A stretch of 64,000 nucleotides of DNA from Acinetobacter sp. C32I (GCF_023702715.1 NZ_CP098480.1:558001-622000); one strand, 5' to 3'. Positions 36,369 through 46,432 are shown, counted from the first letter of the stretch. Program-made: numbers and translations. The notes: generated by a model from the letters alone, not told the origin.

Positions 36369-37787
36369 ATGTATAGCGGTATAAAAAAGCCAGCGCATTT
36401 AGATGATGTTGTTTTTAAAGAAAGTAAAGCATATAAAAATTCGAATGAGTGGAGTTGGTTTAATCCGAAACACGGTCAATTTGATCATCCTGCAAACTAT
36501 TATGAAAGCTCATTAGCGGACTGGCATTGTTTTGATGCGCTCAATTCAGATCAAGTCTGTGATGTTGTGGTAATCGGTGGTGGATTATTAGGTGCTTCAA
36601 CAGCATTGCATTTGGCTGAACAAGGTGTGGATACCATTTTAGTTGAGAAGAACCGAATCGGTTCAGCCGCTTCAGGCCGAAATGGTGGGCAGCTCACACC
36701 TGGTCTAGCACGCTGGGAAGCAGAGGAGATGATTAAGCGCTTTAGTTATGAAGATGCCAAGAGACTTTGGCATTTTACTTCTACTGAGGCGATGTCTTTA
36801 ATTGATCAAATTGCAGCAAAATATGATGTTAACTTAGCACGTAAACGTGGACATATTACTGCTGCGGTACATGAGGGGCATTTGATTGCCTTGACTCAAG
36901 GTGCCGATGCCAGAAAATATTTGGGTGAAGATCATACGCAGGTTGTTGGTGAGTACGAGCTTAAGGCTTTAATCAAATCTGATCTTTATAAGGGCGGCTT
37001 AGTTGATAACTTGGGTGGCCATATTCATCCATTGGCACTTAACCGTGCTCTGGTGCATGGCTTCTGTCAGAATGGCGGGCAGGTGTTTGAACAAACTGAA
37101 GTGTTGTCGATCACTGAGCAGGCAGATGGTGTTTATGTACAGACAGCATCGGGCGTGATTAAAGCACGTAAAAGTGTGGTCATTGCAGTACATCATAATG
37201 CATTTAAGTTGCTTCCTGAGAAGAAGCAAACAGCTATCCCATTTCATACTTATATTGCGGTTACCGCACCTTTACAACAGCCATTAACGGAGTTGTTGCC
37301 ACAAGATCATCCGGTTTACGATACGCAATTACAGATTGATTACTATCGTGGAGTCTCCAAAAACCGTTTACTGTTCGGCGGGCAAGGAACAGGAACAAGT
37401 TGGTCTTCTGCCAAGATGAATCAGTACTTACTTGGGCGTATTTACAAAGTTTTCCCTCAACTGGAGAATGTTGAGATGGATTTCTGTTGGAGTGGGGTCA
37501 GTGACTTGACTATGAATGGTGCAACGGATAACCGAAAATTTGGCCAGAAGTTTCCTATTTATGCAGTACATGGTTGGAGTGGACACGGTGTTGCACAAAC
37601 GGTACGGATTGGTAAGGCAATTGCAGATGATTTTTCTGCTCAGAATGCCGACTATGCAATGCTGACCCAAATTCAGCACAGCGATATTTTATTTGGTCGC
37701 TTACTGGCACCGTTGGCAATTCCAATGTCTAAAGGGTGGTATGGTGTTACAGGAATGCTGAACCCCGGGAAAATGGTATCGTTTTAA
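36369..37787 (+). CDS. FAD-dependent amine oxidoreductase (DAO superfamily, PuuB-like)
   Basis: A 472-aa FAD enzyme of the D-amino-acid-oxidase superfamily, close in layout to gamma-glutamylputrescine oxidase. The Rossmann motif is VVVIGGGLLGASTALHLAEQG near 65-85, then the typical KNRIGSAASGRNGGQL near 94-109, and near the C-terminus GWSGHGVAQTVRIGKAIAD. An N-terminal YYESSLADWHCF is also typical of PuuB-type enzymes. It may oxidise an N-alkyl amine or amino acid; the substrate is not shown. Monocistronic, ending at a weak terminator. Confidence 0.85.
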   Translation: MYSGIKKPAHLDDVVFKESKAYKNSNEWSWFNPKHGQFDHPANYYESSLADWHCFDALNSDQVCDVVVIGGGLLGASTALHLAEQGVDTILVEKNRIGSAASGRNGGQLTPGLARWEAEEMIKRFSYEDAKRLWHFTSTEAMSLIDQIAAKYDVNLARKRGHITAAVHEGHLIALTQGADARKYLGEDHTQVVGEYELKALIKSDLYKGGLVDNLGGHIHPLALNRALVHGFCQNGGQVFEQTEVLSITEQADGVYVQTASGVIKARKSVVIAVHHNAFKLLPEKKQTAIPFHTYIAVTAPLQQPLTELLPQDHPVYDTQLQIDYYRGVSKNRLLFGGQGTGTSWSSAKMNQYLLGRIYKVFPQLENVEMDFCWSGVSDLTMNGATDNRKFGQKFPIYAVHGWSGHGVAQTVRIGKAIADDFSAQNADYAMLTQIQHSDILFGRLLAPLAIPMSKGWYGVTGMLNPGKMVSF

Positions 37788-37807
37788 TTCGTGTTTTTGT
37801 TTTGGCG

Positions 37808-37838
37808 AAAATGTCTCTTCAATGTGAGGCATTTTTTC
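37808..37838 (+). terminator. Terminator after FAD oxidoreductase
   Basis: AAAATGTCTC / TGAGGCATTTT with T run; one mismatch in the stem. Confidence 0.65.
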
Positions 37839-37969
37839 TAGTCTCTAATGAAAAAGTTGTATGAAACACGGTCTAATCAAAAGTCACGACAACTGACTGA
37901 TTAGGCTTTATTTTATTCTATATATGAATGGATATAATATGTTAGGCTAAATAAAAAAGGATGAAGTCC

Positions 37970-38131
37970 ATGGATATTATACAAGTCAAAGATTTTTCAG
38001 CAGCGACGGGGTACACGCAGGCCATTATGGAAATGGATGAGTGGATCGATACGAGACCTTATTTTTATCTGATTAAAGCGCACTATTTGGTCGATGAGGC
38101 GATTCGGTTGGAGTTTATTATTATTCAGTAA
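37970..38131 (+). CDS. 53-aa hypothetical protein, first gene of a two-gene unit
   Basis: A short frame: ATG at 37970 with AGGA eight bases before, stop at 38129-38131, two bases before the next ATG. It reads MDIIQVKDFSAATGYTQAI, MEMDEWIDTRPYFYLIKAH and ends LEFIIIQ. Acidic, no signal, no membrane segment. The close spacing to the HEAT-like gene suggests translational coupling and a shared role. No family recognised. Confidence 0.55.
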   Translation: MDIIQVKDFSAATGYTQAIMEMDEWIDTRPYFYLIKAHYLVDEAIRLEFIIIQ

Positions 38132-38133
38132 TC

Positions 38134-38709
38134 ATGAAGAGTATTTCAAAGGGGGATTCGGTTTTGGATTATTATGCAAAAGTAGATGCATTCTGGGGGA
38201 GTGTGAATATTGCTGATGAAAATAAACTAACCTATTTGATGGACATGTTTGAGCGTGGCGTTCAGCAAAGTGATGCCGATATGCTTGAGTTTGTGGCTGA
38301 TTTGGCATTTAAGATAGAAAATCAAGAGACCAAAATTTCGGCGTTAAATCAATTATTATTGTTAGATGGGCATTACCAGCATCAAATGATAACAAAAGAG
38401 TTGCAAAATATTGCTCATCCATCAAGTGTGGCTATTGTTGCAAAGGTTCTTGAGCAAAGTTTTAAACGGTTTGAGTATACGGCTTCTGCTGATGGGGTGA
38501 TCGCAAAATGGTTTAGTCATGCTTTAGCAGATATTGGTACAGAAGAAGCGATGGCGTTATTAAAGTTGTATGCACAAAGTGAGAATGAAGAAATAGCGCA
38601 GGAGATGAAATACCGCTTAAGACGGATAGCAGATAAGCAAGATGATAGTCTGATCAACAGACCGAAAATGAATGTATTTAAGAAGCTTGTGAGTGCTTTT
38701 AAAAAATAA
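38134..38709 (+). CDS. HEAT-like helical repeat protein
   Basis: A 191-aa all-helical protein. Repeating blocks such as LEFVADLAFKIENQETKISAL, VAIVAKVLEQSF and WFSHALADIGTEEAMALLKLY have the spacing of HEAT/armadillo-type repeats. The end is basic (INRPKMNVFKKLVSAFKK). It likely serves as a protein-binding scaffold; immunity proteins against contact-dependent toxins often look like this, but there is no toxin gene nearby. Paired with the 53-aa gene just upstream. Confidence 0.6.
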   Translation: MKSISKGDSVLDYYAKVDAFWGSVNIADENKLTYLMDMFERGVQQSDADMLEFVADLAFKIENQETKISALNQLLLLDGHYQHQMITKELQNIAHPSSVAIVAKVLEQSFKRFEYTASADGVIAKWFSHALADIGTEEAMALLKLYAQSENEEIAQEMKYRLRRIADKQDDSLINRPKMNVFKKLVSAFKK

Positions 38710-38810
38710 TAAATTAAAGTGCATAAGATTGCTTCCTGTTTCAAATCATAGACATAATAATCGAAATTATTTTGTTATCTTTGCCTTTTCACTTTATCAG
38801 AATTCAAATC

Positions 38811-39245
38811 ATGAAAAAGATCTTACTTTTAGGTGCAATTGTAGCCTCATTGGCAGCGTGTTCAGCAACACCAAATAAAGATATGACGCCACCGAAAATT
38901 GGTATGGCAAACCCTGCAAGCAAATATTGTGTAGAGCAAGGTGGCCAGTTAGAAATTAAAAATGAAGCCAATGGTCAAGTTGGCTACTGTAAATTACCAA
39001 ATGGGCAAGTGGTCGAGGAGTGGGAATTATTCCGCGCAAGCCAGCCCAAATGCCTAGCAGATGAAGCGACAAAATTAATCGGTCAGTCTGGATTAAGCGA
39101 AGAGCAAATCAAACAAAAAACCAAGTCTGAGATTGTTCGCAGTGTTGGACCAAACCAACCTGTTACCATGGATTATCGTGAAAATCGTGTAACTGTAACC
39201 ATTGACCCTCAGTCTAAAAAGATTGTCCAAGCGACTTGTGGCTAA
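38811..39245 (+). CDS. Lipoprotein with DUF333 and I78-inhibitor-like domains
   Basis: A 144-aa lipoprotein. The signal is MKKILLLGAIVASLAAC with lipobox LAAC at 14-17. The first domain (NPASKYCVEQGGQLEI, GYCKLPNGQVVEEWELFR) is DUF333; the second (KCLADEATKLIGQSGLSEEQ, VTMDYRENRVTVTID, VQATCG) resembles the peptidase inhibitor I78 family. The ATG with the signal is used, 13 codons into the longer open frame. A role in protecting envelope proteins from serine proteases is possible (inference). Confidence 0.75.
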   Translation: MKKILLLGAIVASLAACSATPNKDMTPPKIGMANPASKYCVEQGGQLEIKNEANGQVGYCKLPNGQVVEEWELFRASQPKCLADEATKLIGQSGLSEEQIKQKTKSEIVRSVGPNQPVTMDYRENRVTVTIDPQSKKIVQATCG

Positions 39246-39262
39246 TCGTTAAAGGCTGTTAA

Positions 39263-39301
39263 AGCTCTCAATTAGATTAGGTTTGATTGGGAGCTTTTTT
39301 A
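39263..39301 (+). terminator. Terminator after DUF333-I78 lipoprotein
   Basis: AAAGCTCTCAAT / ATTGGGAGCTTTTTT hairpin. Confidence 0.75.
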
Positions 39302-39431
39302 TATAAGCTAGCGTATAAGACTTGATAAATTGAGAAATGTACCCATCAATTAGTTTATTGAGTTTATTTTATTTGTTGTGTCAGGCTTGATTGTTCAAGA
39401 TTGCACAAGGTTCTAATTTTCGAGATTTGAC

Positions 39432-39995
39432 ATGAATCTACTTCTTATCGTGGTATTTGGCACAATTGCTGAAGTTTTGGTCTGGATTGGCGTGGGTGAC
39501 CTCGTTGGAAGTATGTGGTATGTCTTTTTCTGGTTCATTATCGCATTCTTCATTGGCTTGAATATGGTTCGTTCAAGCACGTCGAGTATTATGCCTCAAT
39601 TACAGCAAATGCAGATGACGGGCCAATTAGGTGGTGATCCGGCCGTAACCAAGAAATTGGCGCTAGCGATGTCTGGTTTCTTGTTGATGGTGCCTGGTTT
39701 AATTTCTGATGTATTGGCCGTGTTGGTTTTAATTCCACCTGTTCAAACGGCGTTTCGTAATGCATTGATGAAAACCATGGCCAAACGTCAGCAAGCCATG
39801 ATGGATAAAATGATGGGGGGTATGGGCGCTGGTGGTGCTGCAGGGCAGAACCCATTTGCTGACCTAATGCGTCAGATGCAGGATATGCAGAATCAACAAG
39901 GTGGTGGTCAGTATCGAGACTCAACCATTATTGATGGTGAAGCACGTGAAGTAAAACCTGACCAAAAGAAAATTGAATTTAAGGATGTGAATTAA
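39432..39995 (+). CDS. fxsA: FxsA-family membrane protein
   Basis: A 187-aa inner-membrane protein. Hydrophobic segments span about 1-12, 22-42 and 71-100 (GFLLMVPGLISDVLAVLVLIPP, the FxsA hallmark), followed by a long cytoplasmic tail that is Met, Gln and Gly rich (MMGGMGAGGAAGQNPF). E. coli FxsA blocks exclusion of phage T7 by the F plasmid when overproduced. The native role is unclear. Confidence 0.88.
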   Translation: MNLLLIVVFGTIAEVLVWIGVGDLVGSMWYVFFWFIIAFFIGLNMVRSSTSSIMPQLQQMQMTGQLGGDPAVTKKLALAMSGFLLMVPGLISDVLAVLVLIPPVQTAFRNALMKTMAKRQQAMMDKMMGGMGAGGAAGQNPFADLMRQMQDMQNQQGGGQYRDSTIIDGEAREVKPDQKKIEFKDVN

Positions 39996-40009
39996 TTTTA
40001 ATTTTCTTC

Positions 40010-40042
40010 AAAAAGCACACTTGATCAAGTGTGCTTTTTTTT
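40010..40042. terminator. Bidirectional terminator between fxsA and small gene
   Basis: AAAAAGCACACTTGATCAAGTGTGCTTTTTTTT, a nearly complete palindrome. Confidence 0.88.
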
Positions 40043-40226
40043 ATGGCTGATCTTTTGGGTTTTGAGAGTTGTGTGTGGGCTCGGACGTAGCAGCTAAGTT
40101 GGCTTCTTTGCTTTGAGGTTGGTAATGACTCGGTTGCAGCGTCGTAATCTGATTTTCTGATTGTTTATACTTTCGACTGCGATTTGCCCGTTCGCGAAAT
40201 CCACCTTTATTAATTAATTGAGTCAT
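40041..40226 (-). CDS. 61-aa basic hypothetical protein
   Basis: A small basic protein (MTQLINKGGFRERANRSRKYKQ, then a Ser/Gln/Asn-rich disordered tail). ATG at 40226 has GGAA upstream. The overlap of its stop with the fxsA terminator fits a convergent gene. No family recognised; composition resembles small ribosome- or nucleic-acid-associated proteins (inference). Confidence 0.5.
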   Translation of the reverse strand: MTQLINKGGFRERANRSRKYKQSENQITTLQPSHYQPQSKEANLAATSEPTHNSQNPKDQP

Positions 40227-40468
40227 GATGTATTCCATAACATGCAAAAGTTTATTTTAGCAAATTACGTGAAAGATCAAAATAATATTAAGCACTTAAG
40301 AATTTGCTTAAAATCAAAATTCTAATCAAATTGTCATAAAAAATTGTTAATTTGAATGGGTAGGTCAGAAAACTAGATTGAATTCTTGGTTTTTTTTTCA
40401 TAGGATAAAAGTGCGACATATGAAATTGTTGTAAAAAGAAAATAAAAAATAAGTGGTAGGAGGAATTC

Positions 40469-40726
40469 ATGATGTTATATCAATATCATTGTGCATGTTG
40501 TGACAAGGTCGTCGCATCAACTGATAAAGAGTGTCCACACTGTGGCTCTCATCATATCCGCAGTCCGTATGGTATGTGGATGTTCTGTGTAGCGGCCTGT
40601 CTGGCAGTTGTCGTGGTTATTAAGCTTGCACATTTGTATACGCAACATCACCAAGAAGATCAGCCAGTTCAAAGTAATTCACTTTTTGAAATGTTTAAGC
40701 AAGATAATACCAATTCGAATAAATGA
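40469..40726 (+). CDS. Small zinc-ribbon membrane protein
   Basis: An 85-aa protein with two CxxC knuckles (CACC near 8-11, CPHC near 22-25), one transmembrane segment (MFCVAACLAVVVVIKLAHLY near 38-57) and a polar tail. AGGAGG lies immediately upstream of ATG. The zinc ribbon would face the cytoplasm. No specific function recognised. Ends at a terminator shared with the convergent metK. Confidence 0.7.
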   Translation: MMLYQYHCACCDKVVASTDKECPHCGSHHIRSPYGMWMFCVAACLAVVVVIKLAHLYTQHHQEDQPVQSNSLFEMFKQDNTNSNK

Positions 40727-40743
40727 TGGATGTTAGGGGTAAT

Positions 40744-40771
40744 AAAAAAGCTCGCAAATGCGAGCTTTTTT
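40744..40771. terminator. Bidirectional terminator before metK
   Basis: AAAAAAGCTCGCA-A-ATGCGAGCTTTTTT, perfect stem. Confidence 0.88.
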
Positions 40772-40789
40772 ACGAAAGAGCAGTGTGGA

Positions 40790-41956
40790 TTACAATCCGG
40801 CAGCATCTTTAAGAATTTCAACTTTATCGGTTTTTTCCCACGTAAATGCAGAATCAGAACCTTCACGGCCAAAGTGACCATAAGCTGCAGTTTGCTTATA
40901 CATTGGTTGGATCAGGTTCAACATACGTGTAATACCATACGGGCGTAAGTCAAAGTGTTCACGTACCAGTTGAATAATCAACTCATCTGATACTTTACCT
41001 GTATTGAAAGTATTAATAGAAATCGAGGTTGGCTCTGCAACACCGATTGCATAACTCACTTGGATTTCACATTTATCAGCTAAACCAGCAGCAACAATAT
41101 TTTTTGCCACATAACGACCCGCATAAGCAGCAGAGCGGTCTACTTTCGATGGATCTTTACCAGAGAAAGCACCACCACCATGACGTGCCATACCGCCATA
41201 AGTATCTACAATAATTTTACGACCAGTTAAACCACAGTCACCTACAGGGCCGCCAATTACAAACATACCTGTTGGGTTGATATGGAATTTAGTACCTGCA
41301 TGGAACATTTCAGCAGGGATGATCGGTTTAACGATCTCTTCAATAATCGCTTCTTTAAGCTGAATTTGAGAGATTTCAGGATCGTGTTGGGTTGATAACA
41401 CAACTGCATCTAAACGAACAGGTTTGCCATTTTCATAAGCAAATGTTACTTGGCTCTTCGCATCAGGGCGCAACCAAGGTAAGGCACCTGAACGGCGTAA
41501 TTCTGCTTGACGCTCCATTAAACGGTGCGCATAAGAGATTGGGGCAGGCATGAGTACATCTGTCTCACGGCTTGCATAACCAAACATTAAACCTTGGTCA
41601 CCCGCACCTTGATCTTCTGGCTTTTGGCGGTCAACACCTTGTGCAATTTCAGGAGATTGTTTACCGATCATGTTGATGACGGCACAAGTCGAACCATCAA
41701 AACCTAAATCAGAATGGTGATAGCCAATTCCATTAACGGTTTGACGTACAATCGCTTCAAAGTCCACATTTGCTGTTGTTGTGATTTCACCAGCAAGAAC
41801 AACCGCACCTGTTTTTACTAATGTTTCACAAGCGACACGCGCATACGGGTCTTCTTTTAGGATTGCATCTAAAATTGCATCGCTAATTTGGTCAGCCATT
41901 TTGTCTGGATGACCTTCGCTTACAGATTCTGAAGTAAAAACAGCATACTCGCGCAT
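40790..41956 (-). CDS. metK: S-adenosylmethionine synthetase
   Basis: A 388-aa enzyme forming SAM from methionine and ATP. Visible motifs are [21 protein letters not shown] near the start, [12 protein letters not shown] near 117-128 and [19 protein letters not shown] near 262-280, which holds the phosphate-binding residues. Length is that of the bacterial family. It diverges from tkt. Confidence 0.97.
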   Translation of the reverse strand: MREYAVFTSESVSEGHPDKMADQISDAILDAILKEDPYARVACETLVKTGAVVLAGEITTTANVDFEAIVRQTVNGIGYHHSDLGFDGSTCAVINMIGKQSPEIAQGVDRQKPEDQGAGDQGLMFGYASRETDVLMPAPISYAHRLMERQAELRRSGALPWLRPDAKSQVTFAYENGKPVRLDAVVLSTQHDPEISQIQLKEAIIEEIVKPIIPAEMFHAGTKFHINPTGMFVIGGPVGDCGLTGRKIIVDTYGGMARHGGGAFSGKDPSKVDRSAAYAGRYVAKNIVAAGLADKCEIQVSYAIGVAEPTSISINTFNTGKVSDELIIQLVREHFDLRPYGITRMLNLIQPMYKQTAAYGHFGREGSDSAFTWEKTDKVEILKDAAGL

Positions 41957-42338
41957 GAACGTCCTATCATTGGTATTTTCAAAAAGACAGAGTATGTTAC
42001 ATCGACTTGGCGGATAGGACTAGCACAAGCTGACTAAAAAGCATGAATTTATTTCATTTTCATTATGTTTTTATTGATATGTGTATCAGTGAAACTGATA
42101 TTAATGCCTTTTTATATGAATAAATCTGTAATTTGGTCACTGAATCGTTTAGCTATCGTTTACATTCTGCTTATCACATGAACATTTACACATAGAATGA
42201 CAGATGAATCAGCGAAAAATAAGAAATATCGTGTATTGCACTTTACCCACTGTCGTTTTTTTAAGACAATAGTCGCATCTTTTGAAAGATGGTTTCTCAT
42301 CTTCTCTCATCTTATTTGATTTAATCGGATTCTAACTT
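41957..42338. other. Divergent promoter region metK-tkt
   Basis: 382 bases without a gene. TCTTTTGAAAGATGG (42277-42291) contains CATCTTTTGAAAGATG, a palindrome upstream of tkt that could be an operator or small hairpin. I see no SAM riboswitch structure for metK. Confidence 0.45.
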
Positions 42339-44327
42339 ATGACAACCCCTTTAAATGAACGTCGTATTGCAAACGCAATTCGTGTCTTGGCAATGGATGC
42401 TGTGCAACAAGCAAACTCAGGGCATCCAGGTGCACCAATGGGGATGGCAGATATCGCTGATGTTGTTTGGCGTGAATTTTTAAATCATAACCCGACGAAC
42501 CCACAATGGGCGAACCGCGACCGTTTCGTATTGTCGAATGGTCATGGTTCAATGTTGCAATACGCATTATTGCATTTGACTGGTTATGAGTTATCTATTG
42601 AAGATTTAAAACAATTCCGTCAATTACATTCTAAAACACCAGGTCACCCAGAATATGGCTATGCGCCTGGTATTGAAACAACAACTGGCCCATTAGGTCA
42701 GGGTATTGCAAATGCAGTTGGTTTTGCATTAGCTGAAAAAACTTTGGCAGCTCAGTTCAACAAAGACGGTTTAAATGTTGTTGATCACTTCACTTACTGC
42801 TTCTTAGGTGATGGCTGCTTGATGGAAGGTATTTCTCACGAAGTATGTTCACTTGCAGGTACTTTGGGTCTTGGTAAACTTATTGCGTACTATGACGACA
42901 ATGGCATCTCGATCGATGGTGAAGTTGAAGGTTGGTTCAGCGATGATACTGAACAACGTTTCAAGGCGTATGGTTGGCAAGTTCTTCGTGTAGACGGTCA
43001 TGATGCTGCTGCAATCCGTCAAGCGACTGTAGAAGCGAAAGCTGAAACCAATAAACCAACCATTATCATCTGTAAAACGATTATTGGTCTAGGTTCGCCA
43101 AATAAACAAGGTAAAGAAGATTGTCACGGTGCGCCATTGGGTAAAGACGAAATCGTTTTAACCCGTGAAGCATTAGGCTGGAAAGAAGATTCATTTGTTA
43201 TCCCTGCAGATGTTTATGCAGCTTGGGATGCAAAAGCAAAAGGTCAAACTTCTGAAGCAGCTTGGAATGAATTGTTTGCTCAATACCAAGCAAAATATCC
43301 AACTGAAGCAGCTGAATTATTACGTCGTATCAATGGCGATTTACCTGCTGAATTTGCGGCGCAAGCAGATGCATTTATTGCTGAAACTAATGCTAAAGCT
43401 GAAACCATTGCTACACGTAAAGCAAGCCAAAATACTTTACAGGCATTCGGTCCATTACTTCCTGAATTATTGGGTGGTTCTGCTGACTTGGCAGGTTCTA
43501 ACTTAACACTTTGGAAAGGTTGCCAAGGCGTACAAGAAAACCCAGCGGGCAACTACGTGTATTACGGCGTTCGCGAATTCGGTATGACTGCAATTGCAAA
43601 CGGCGTGGCTTTACACGGTGGCTTTGTTCCTTACGTTGCAACATTCTTGATGTTTATGGAATATGCACGTAATGCAGTACGTATGTCAGCATTAATGAAG
43701 CAACGTGTGATTCATGTTTATACGCATGACTCGATCGGTTTAGGTGAAGATGGTCCTACGCATCAACCAATCGAACAAATTGCATCATTACGTGGTACAC
43801 CAAACTTAAATACTTGGCGTCCATGCGACACAGTTGAAGCAGCTGTTTCTTGGAAATCTGCTCTTCAACGTAAAGATGGTCCATCAGCATTAATTTTCTC
43901 TCGTCAAAACTTGCCATTCCAAGCGCGTAATGAAGCTCAAATTCAAAACGTTGCAAAAGGTGGTTATGTACTTGCTGAAGAGAAAGGTGAATTGAAGGCA
44001 ATCATCATTGCAACAGGTTCAGAAGTTTCATTGGCAATGGAAGCATATGCACAACTTGAAGGTGTGCGTGTAGTGTCTATGCCATGTGCTGAAGAGTTTA
44101 TGAAGCAAGATGCTGCGTATCGTGAAGCGGTATTGCCTGCGCATATCCGTGCACGTGTAGCGGTTGAAGCGGCTCATGTAGATTACTGGTGGAAGTTTGT
44201 TGGTTTAGACGGCAAAGTGATCGGTATGACGACTTATGGCGAATCTGCTCCAGCAAAAGACTTGTTCCAATTCTTCGGTATCACCACTGAAGCGGTTGTT
44301 GCTGCGGTTAAAGAATTGACTGCTTAA
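42339..44327 (+). CDS. tkt: Transketolase
   Basis: A 662-aa thiamine-diphosphate enzyme of the pentose phosphate pathway. The TPP motif [32 protein letters not shown] lies near 151-182, the first-domain [11 protein letters not shown] near 27-37 and the second-domain [16 protein letters not shown] near 464-479. In many Acinetobacter, which lack parts of classical glycolysis, it feeds ribose and erythrose-4-phosphate formation (inference). Own terminator. Confidence 0.97.
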   Translation: MTTPLNERRIANAIRVLAMDAVQQANSGHPGAPMGMADIADVVWREFLNHNPTNPQWANRDRFVLSNGHGSMLQYALLHLTGYELSIEDLKQFRQLHSKTPGHPEYGYAPGIETTTGPLGQGIANAVGFALAEKTLAAQFNKDGLNVVDHFTYCFLGDGCLMEGISHEVCSLAGTLGLGKLIAYYDDNGISIDGEVEGWFSDDTEQRFKAYGWQVLRVDGHDAAAIRQATVEAKAETNKPTIIICKTIIGLGSPNKQGKEDCHGAPLGKDEIVLTREALGWKEDSFVIPADVYAAWDAKAKGQTSEAAWNELFAQYQAKYPTEAAELLRRINGDLPAEFAAQADAFIAETNAKAETIATRKASQNTLQAFGPLLPELLGGSADLAGSNLTLWKGCQGVQENPAGNYVYYGVREFGMTAIANGVALHGGFVPYVATFLMFMEYARNAVRMSALMKQRVIHVYTHDSIGLGEDGPTHQPIEQIASLRGTPNLNTWRPCDTVEAAVSWKSALQRKDGPSALIFSRQNLPFQARNEAQIQNVAKGGYVLAEEKGELKAIIIATGSEVSLAMEAYAQLEGVRVVSMPCAEEFMKQDAAYREAVLPAHIRARVAVEAAHVDYWWKFVGLDGKVIGMTTYGESAPAKDLFQFFGITTEAVVAAVKELTA

Positions 44328-44343
44328 TCAAATTAAGTGGTAT

Positions 44344-44374
44344 AAAAAAGCGCTCTGATTAAGGGCGCTTTTTT
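44344..44374 (+). terminator. Terminator after tkt
   Basis: AAAAAAGCGCTC / GGGCGCTTTTTT hairpin with T run. Confidence 0.85.
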
Positions 44375-44467
44375 ACATAGGTGAATTGAGCTTCTTAAAA
44401 AAATAGTGATAAAAAGTTAAAGAAATTATGAAATACTCTTTGGTTTTATAGGTGAATAAAAATTATT

Positions 44468-45100
44468 ATGAATTACATACACCCACATTTATATTCAATA
44501 ATTTGTAGAATCGCTGCTAACCAGACTTATTATTTTGAGTGTGATGACTGGCGTTTAAAACTTAGAGAAGCTTTATTCGAACAAAGTACCATGGCTGAAC
44601 TTGATATAGGTTTTGATACAGAAATTCTTTGCACAGAAGACCAAAAACAGAATCTATATAAATATCATATATTTAAATATACAGACAGTTTAATTCAGAG
44701 TTTGAACGACGTTGAAAATTTATCTAGTTGGCGGGTCTTTGGCGTCAATTGTATTGATACGTATGAAACACATTTTTTGAAGATCGCAAGCTTGGATATG
44801 GTTCATAATTTTGAAAAACCAGAGTTTTTTCCGCAGTATAAGACCAAAATTATAGAACTGGTTAACATGCTTTTAACCAATAAGTATGGCTATGAGTTAA
44901 GAAGTGTCGATGAAAAATATATTAAATTGGACCAGAAACAGGGGCTTTTCTACTGTCCAGATGACAAAAGTGAAGTGAATTGGTATGACTTAATTTATAT
45001 GATTATAAGCCCAGAAGCAAAACAGATCATTCCTCAGAATATGTTGGAAGAATTTGATTGTCAGGAGCTGAATTATCAGTTCAAGATTAATTTTTTATAA
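44468..45100 (+). CDS. Hypothetical protein
   Basis: A 210-aa acidic, soluble protein (starting MNYIHPHLYSIICRIAANQT). No signal or membrane segment. Mixed alpha-beta pattern, with TKIIELVNMLLTNKYGYELRS and EAKQIIPQNMLEEFDCQEL. It uses an A+T-rich codon pattern and has an A+T-rich promoter region. I do not recognise it. It ends at a hairpin shared with the convergent osmC-family gene. Confidence 0.6.
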   Translation: MNYIHPHLYSIICRIAANQTYYFECDDWRLKLREALFEQSTMAELDIGFDTEILCTEDQKQNLYKYHIFKYTDSLIQSLNDVENLSSWRVFGVNCIDTYETHFLKIASLDMVHNFEKPEFFPQYKTKIIELVNMLLTNKYGYELRSVDEKYIKLDQKQGLFYCPDDKSEVNWYDLIYMIISPEAKQIIPQNMLEEFDCQELNYQFKINFL

Positions 45101-45132
45101 AATATGGCCTTTAACATAAAGACCATATTTTA
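45097..45132. terminator. Bidirectional terminator
   Basis: ATAAAATATGG-CCTTT / AAAGACC-ATATTTTAT, with one mismatch. Confidence 0.75.
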
Positions 45133-45138
45133 TATGTC

Positions 45139-45549
45139 TTAGCCGATACTTAATTCACTCTGAATCGAAATATTTGACGTTAATAACTTATGAATCGGGC
45201 AACTTTCCGCTACTTTTAATAAACGTTTATGCTGATCTTCGGTAAATTCACCTTTTAAGATAATTTTACGTTCAATATTATTTTGACCTGATTCAGGTTC
45301 ACCATTGGGATTTAAGGCTAAATCAACCTGAACATGATCAAGCTTAATCCCTTTGTGATTGGCATACATTTCTAAGGTAATGGTCGTACATGCACCTAAA
45401 GCCGAAAGTAAAAGCTGAACTGGGTTGGGTGCAGTATCTTGACCACCTTTATCTGCAGGCTCATCTGCATACCATGTATGGCCAGCAGGATCTGTCAATG
45501 TAACGCGATAAGGTGTTGATGTACTGAGTGCTTGTGCTGTATGTGTCAT
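45139..45549 (-). CDS. OsmC-family protein
   Basis: A 136-aa thiol peroxidase-like fold. The two redox cysteines appear in LGACTTITLEMYA near 52-64 and VAESCPIHKLL near 114-124. The family reduces organic hydroperoxides, or acts as YhfA-like paralogues with a different role. The SCPIHKLL form is typical of the YhfA-type subgroup. No adjacent ohrR. Confidence 0.85.
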   Translation of the reverse strand: MTHTAQALSTSTPYRVTLTDPAGHTWYADEPADKGGQDTAPNPVQLLLSALGACTTITLEMYANHKGIKLDHVQVDLALNPNGEPESGQNNIERKIILKGEFTEDQHKRLLKVAESCPIHKLLTSNISIQSELSIG

Positions 45550-45776
45550 GTTTTACCTTGTTGTTTATCGTGAAGTATCTAAATCAGAATATACCAATCG
45601 ATCATGTGAACTTGCCGATCAATTGTCCAGTATCGAATGGTCTTATGATATTGATTTTTGATAAGCGCTGTAACGCTTTTATTGTTGCACTGGTGAAACA
45701 TATCGTTTTATAAAGACTAGTGAATAAAAATACTTGATCTATACACTAATCACTATATCAAACAAGGATACCAAAA
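45550..45776. other. Divergent promoter region between osmC-family gene and yceI
   Basis: 227 bases. A short imperfect repeat (ATCACTATATCA) close to the yceI start. No gene. Confidence 0.35.
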
Positions 45777-46355
45777 ATGCAATTTAAAACATTAAGCCTC
45801 GGTTTAGCAGTCGCTTTAGCTAGTTCGGTAGCATTGGCTGCGCCAGTCGACTATAAAATTGACCCAACGCATACTGCGACCGTATTCAGCTGGAATCACT
45901 TTGGTTTCTCTACACCGAGTGCAAATTTCACTGATATTCAAGGCACAATTAAAGTTGATAATGCAAAACCTGCAAATTCATCTGTAGAAGTGACTATCCC
46001 TTTAAGCAGTGTAAATACCAATGTTGCTGCTTTGGATAAAGAGTTCCAAGAAGAAGCTTGGTTTAATGCTGCGAAATATCCAAACATTACCTTCAAAAGT
46101 ACTAAAGTAGAAACCAAAGACAAGAAGCACTTCAAAATTACAGGTGATTTAACGGTTAAAGGTGTAACTAAACCTGTAGTATTAGATGCTGTACTGAATA
46201 AACAAGGCGAGCATCCAATGGCGAAGGTACCTGCAATTGGTTTTAATGCAACAACAAGCTTTAACCGTTCTGCATTTGGTATCGGCAACTACGTACCAAA
46301 TGTTGGTGATAAGATCACTGTAAATATTACAACCGAAGCAACTGCTGCGAAGTAA
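45777..46355 (+). CDS. YceI-family periplasmic lipid-binding protein
   Basis: A 192-aa protein with signal MQFKTLSLGLAVALASSVALA. The lipocalin-like YceI domain starts DYKIDPTHTATVFSWNHFGFS, with FNAAKYPNITFKSTKVE near 95-111 and GDLTVKGVTKPVVLD near 125-139. The family binds polyisoprenoids or amides in the periplasm. Soluble, single gene with terminator. Confidence 0.92.
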   Translation: MQFKTLSLGLAVALASSVALAAPVDYKIDPTHTATVFSWNHFGFSTPSANFTDIQGTIKVDNAKPANSSVEVTIPLSSVNTNVAALDKEFQEEAWFNAAKYPNITFKSTKVETKDKKHFKITGDLTVKGVTKPVVLDAVLNKQGEHPMAKVPAIGFNATTSFNRSAFGIGNYVPNVGDKITVNITTEATAAK

Positions 46356-46367
46356 TATCACATTGAA

Positions 46368-46400
46368 TAAAAAAGCCTAGATCATCATCTAGGCTTTTTT
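46368..46400 (+). terminator. Terminator after yceI
   Basis: AAAAAAGCCTAGAT-CATC-ATCTAGGCTTTTTT, perfect hairpin; it also insulates the phage-derived module to its right. Confidence 0.88.
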
Positions 46401-46432
46401 ATATGCGTTTGCTGTTCTAAATAATTAAGATG

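Noticed and set aside
41957..42338. SAM riboswitch upstream of metK
   Set aside because: No conserved riboswitch core could be seen; such elements are not expected ahead of metK in this group.
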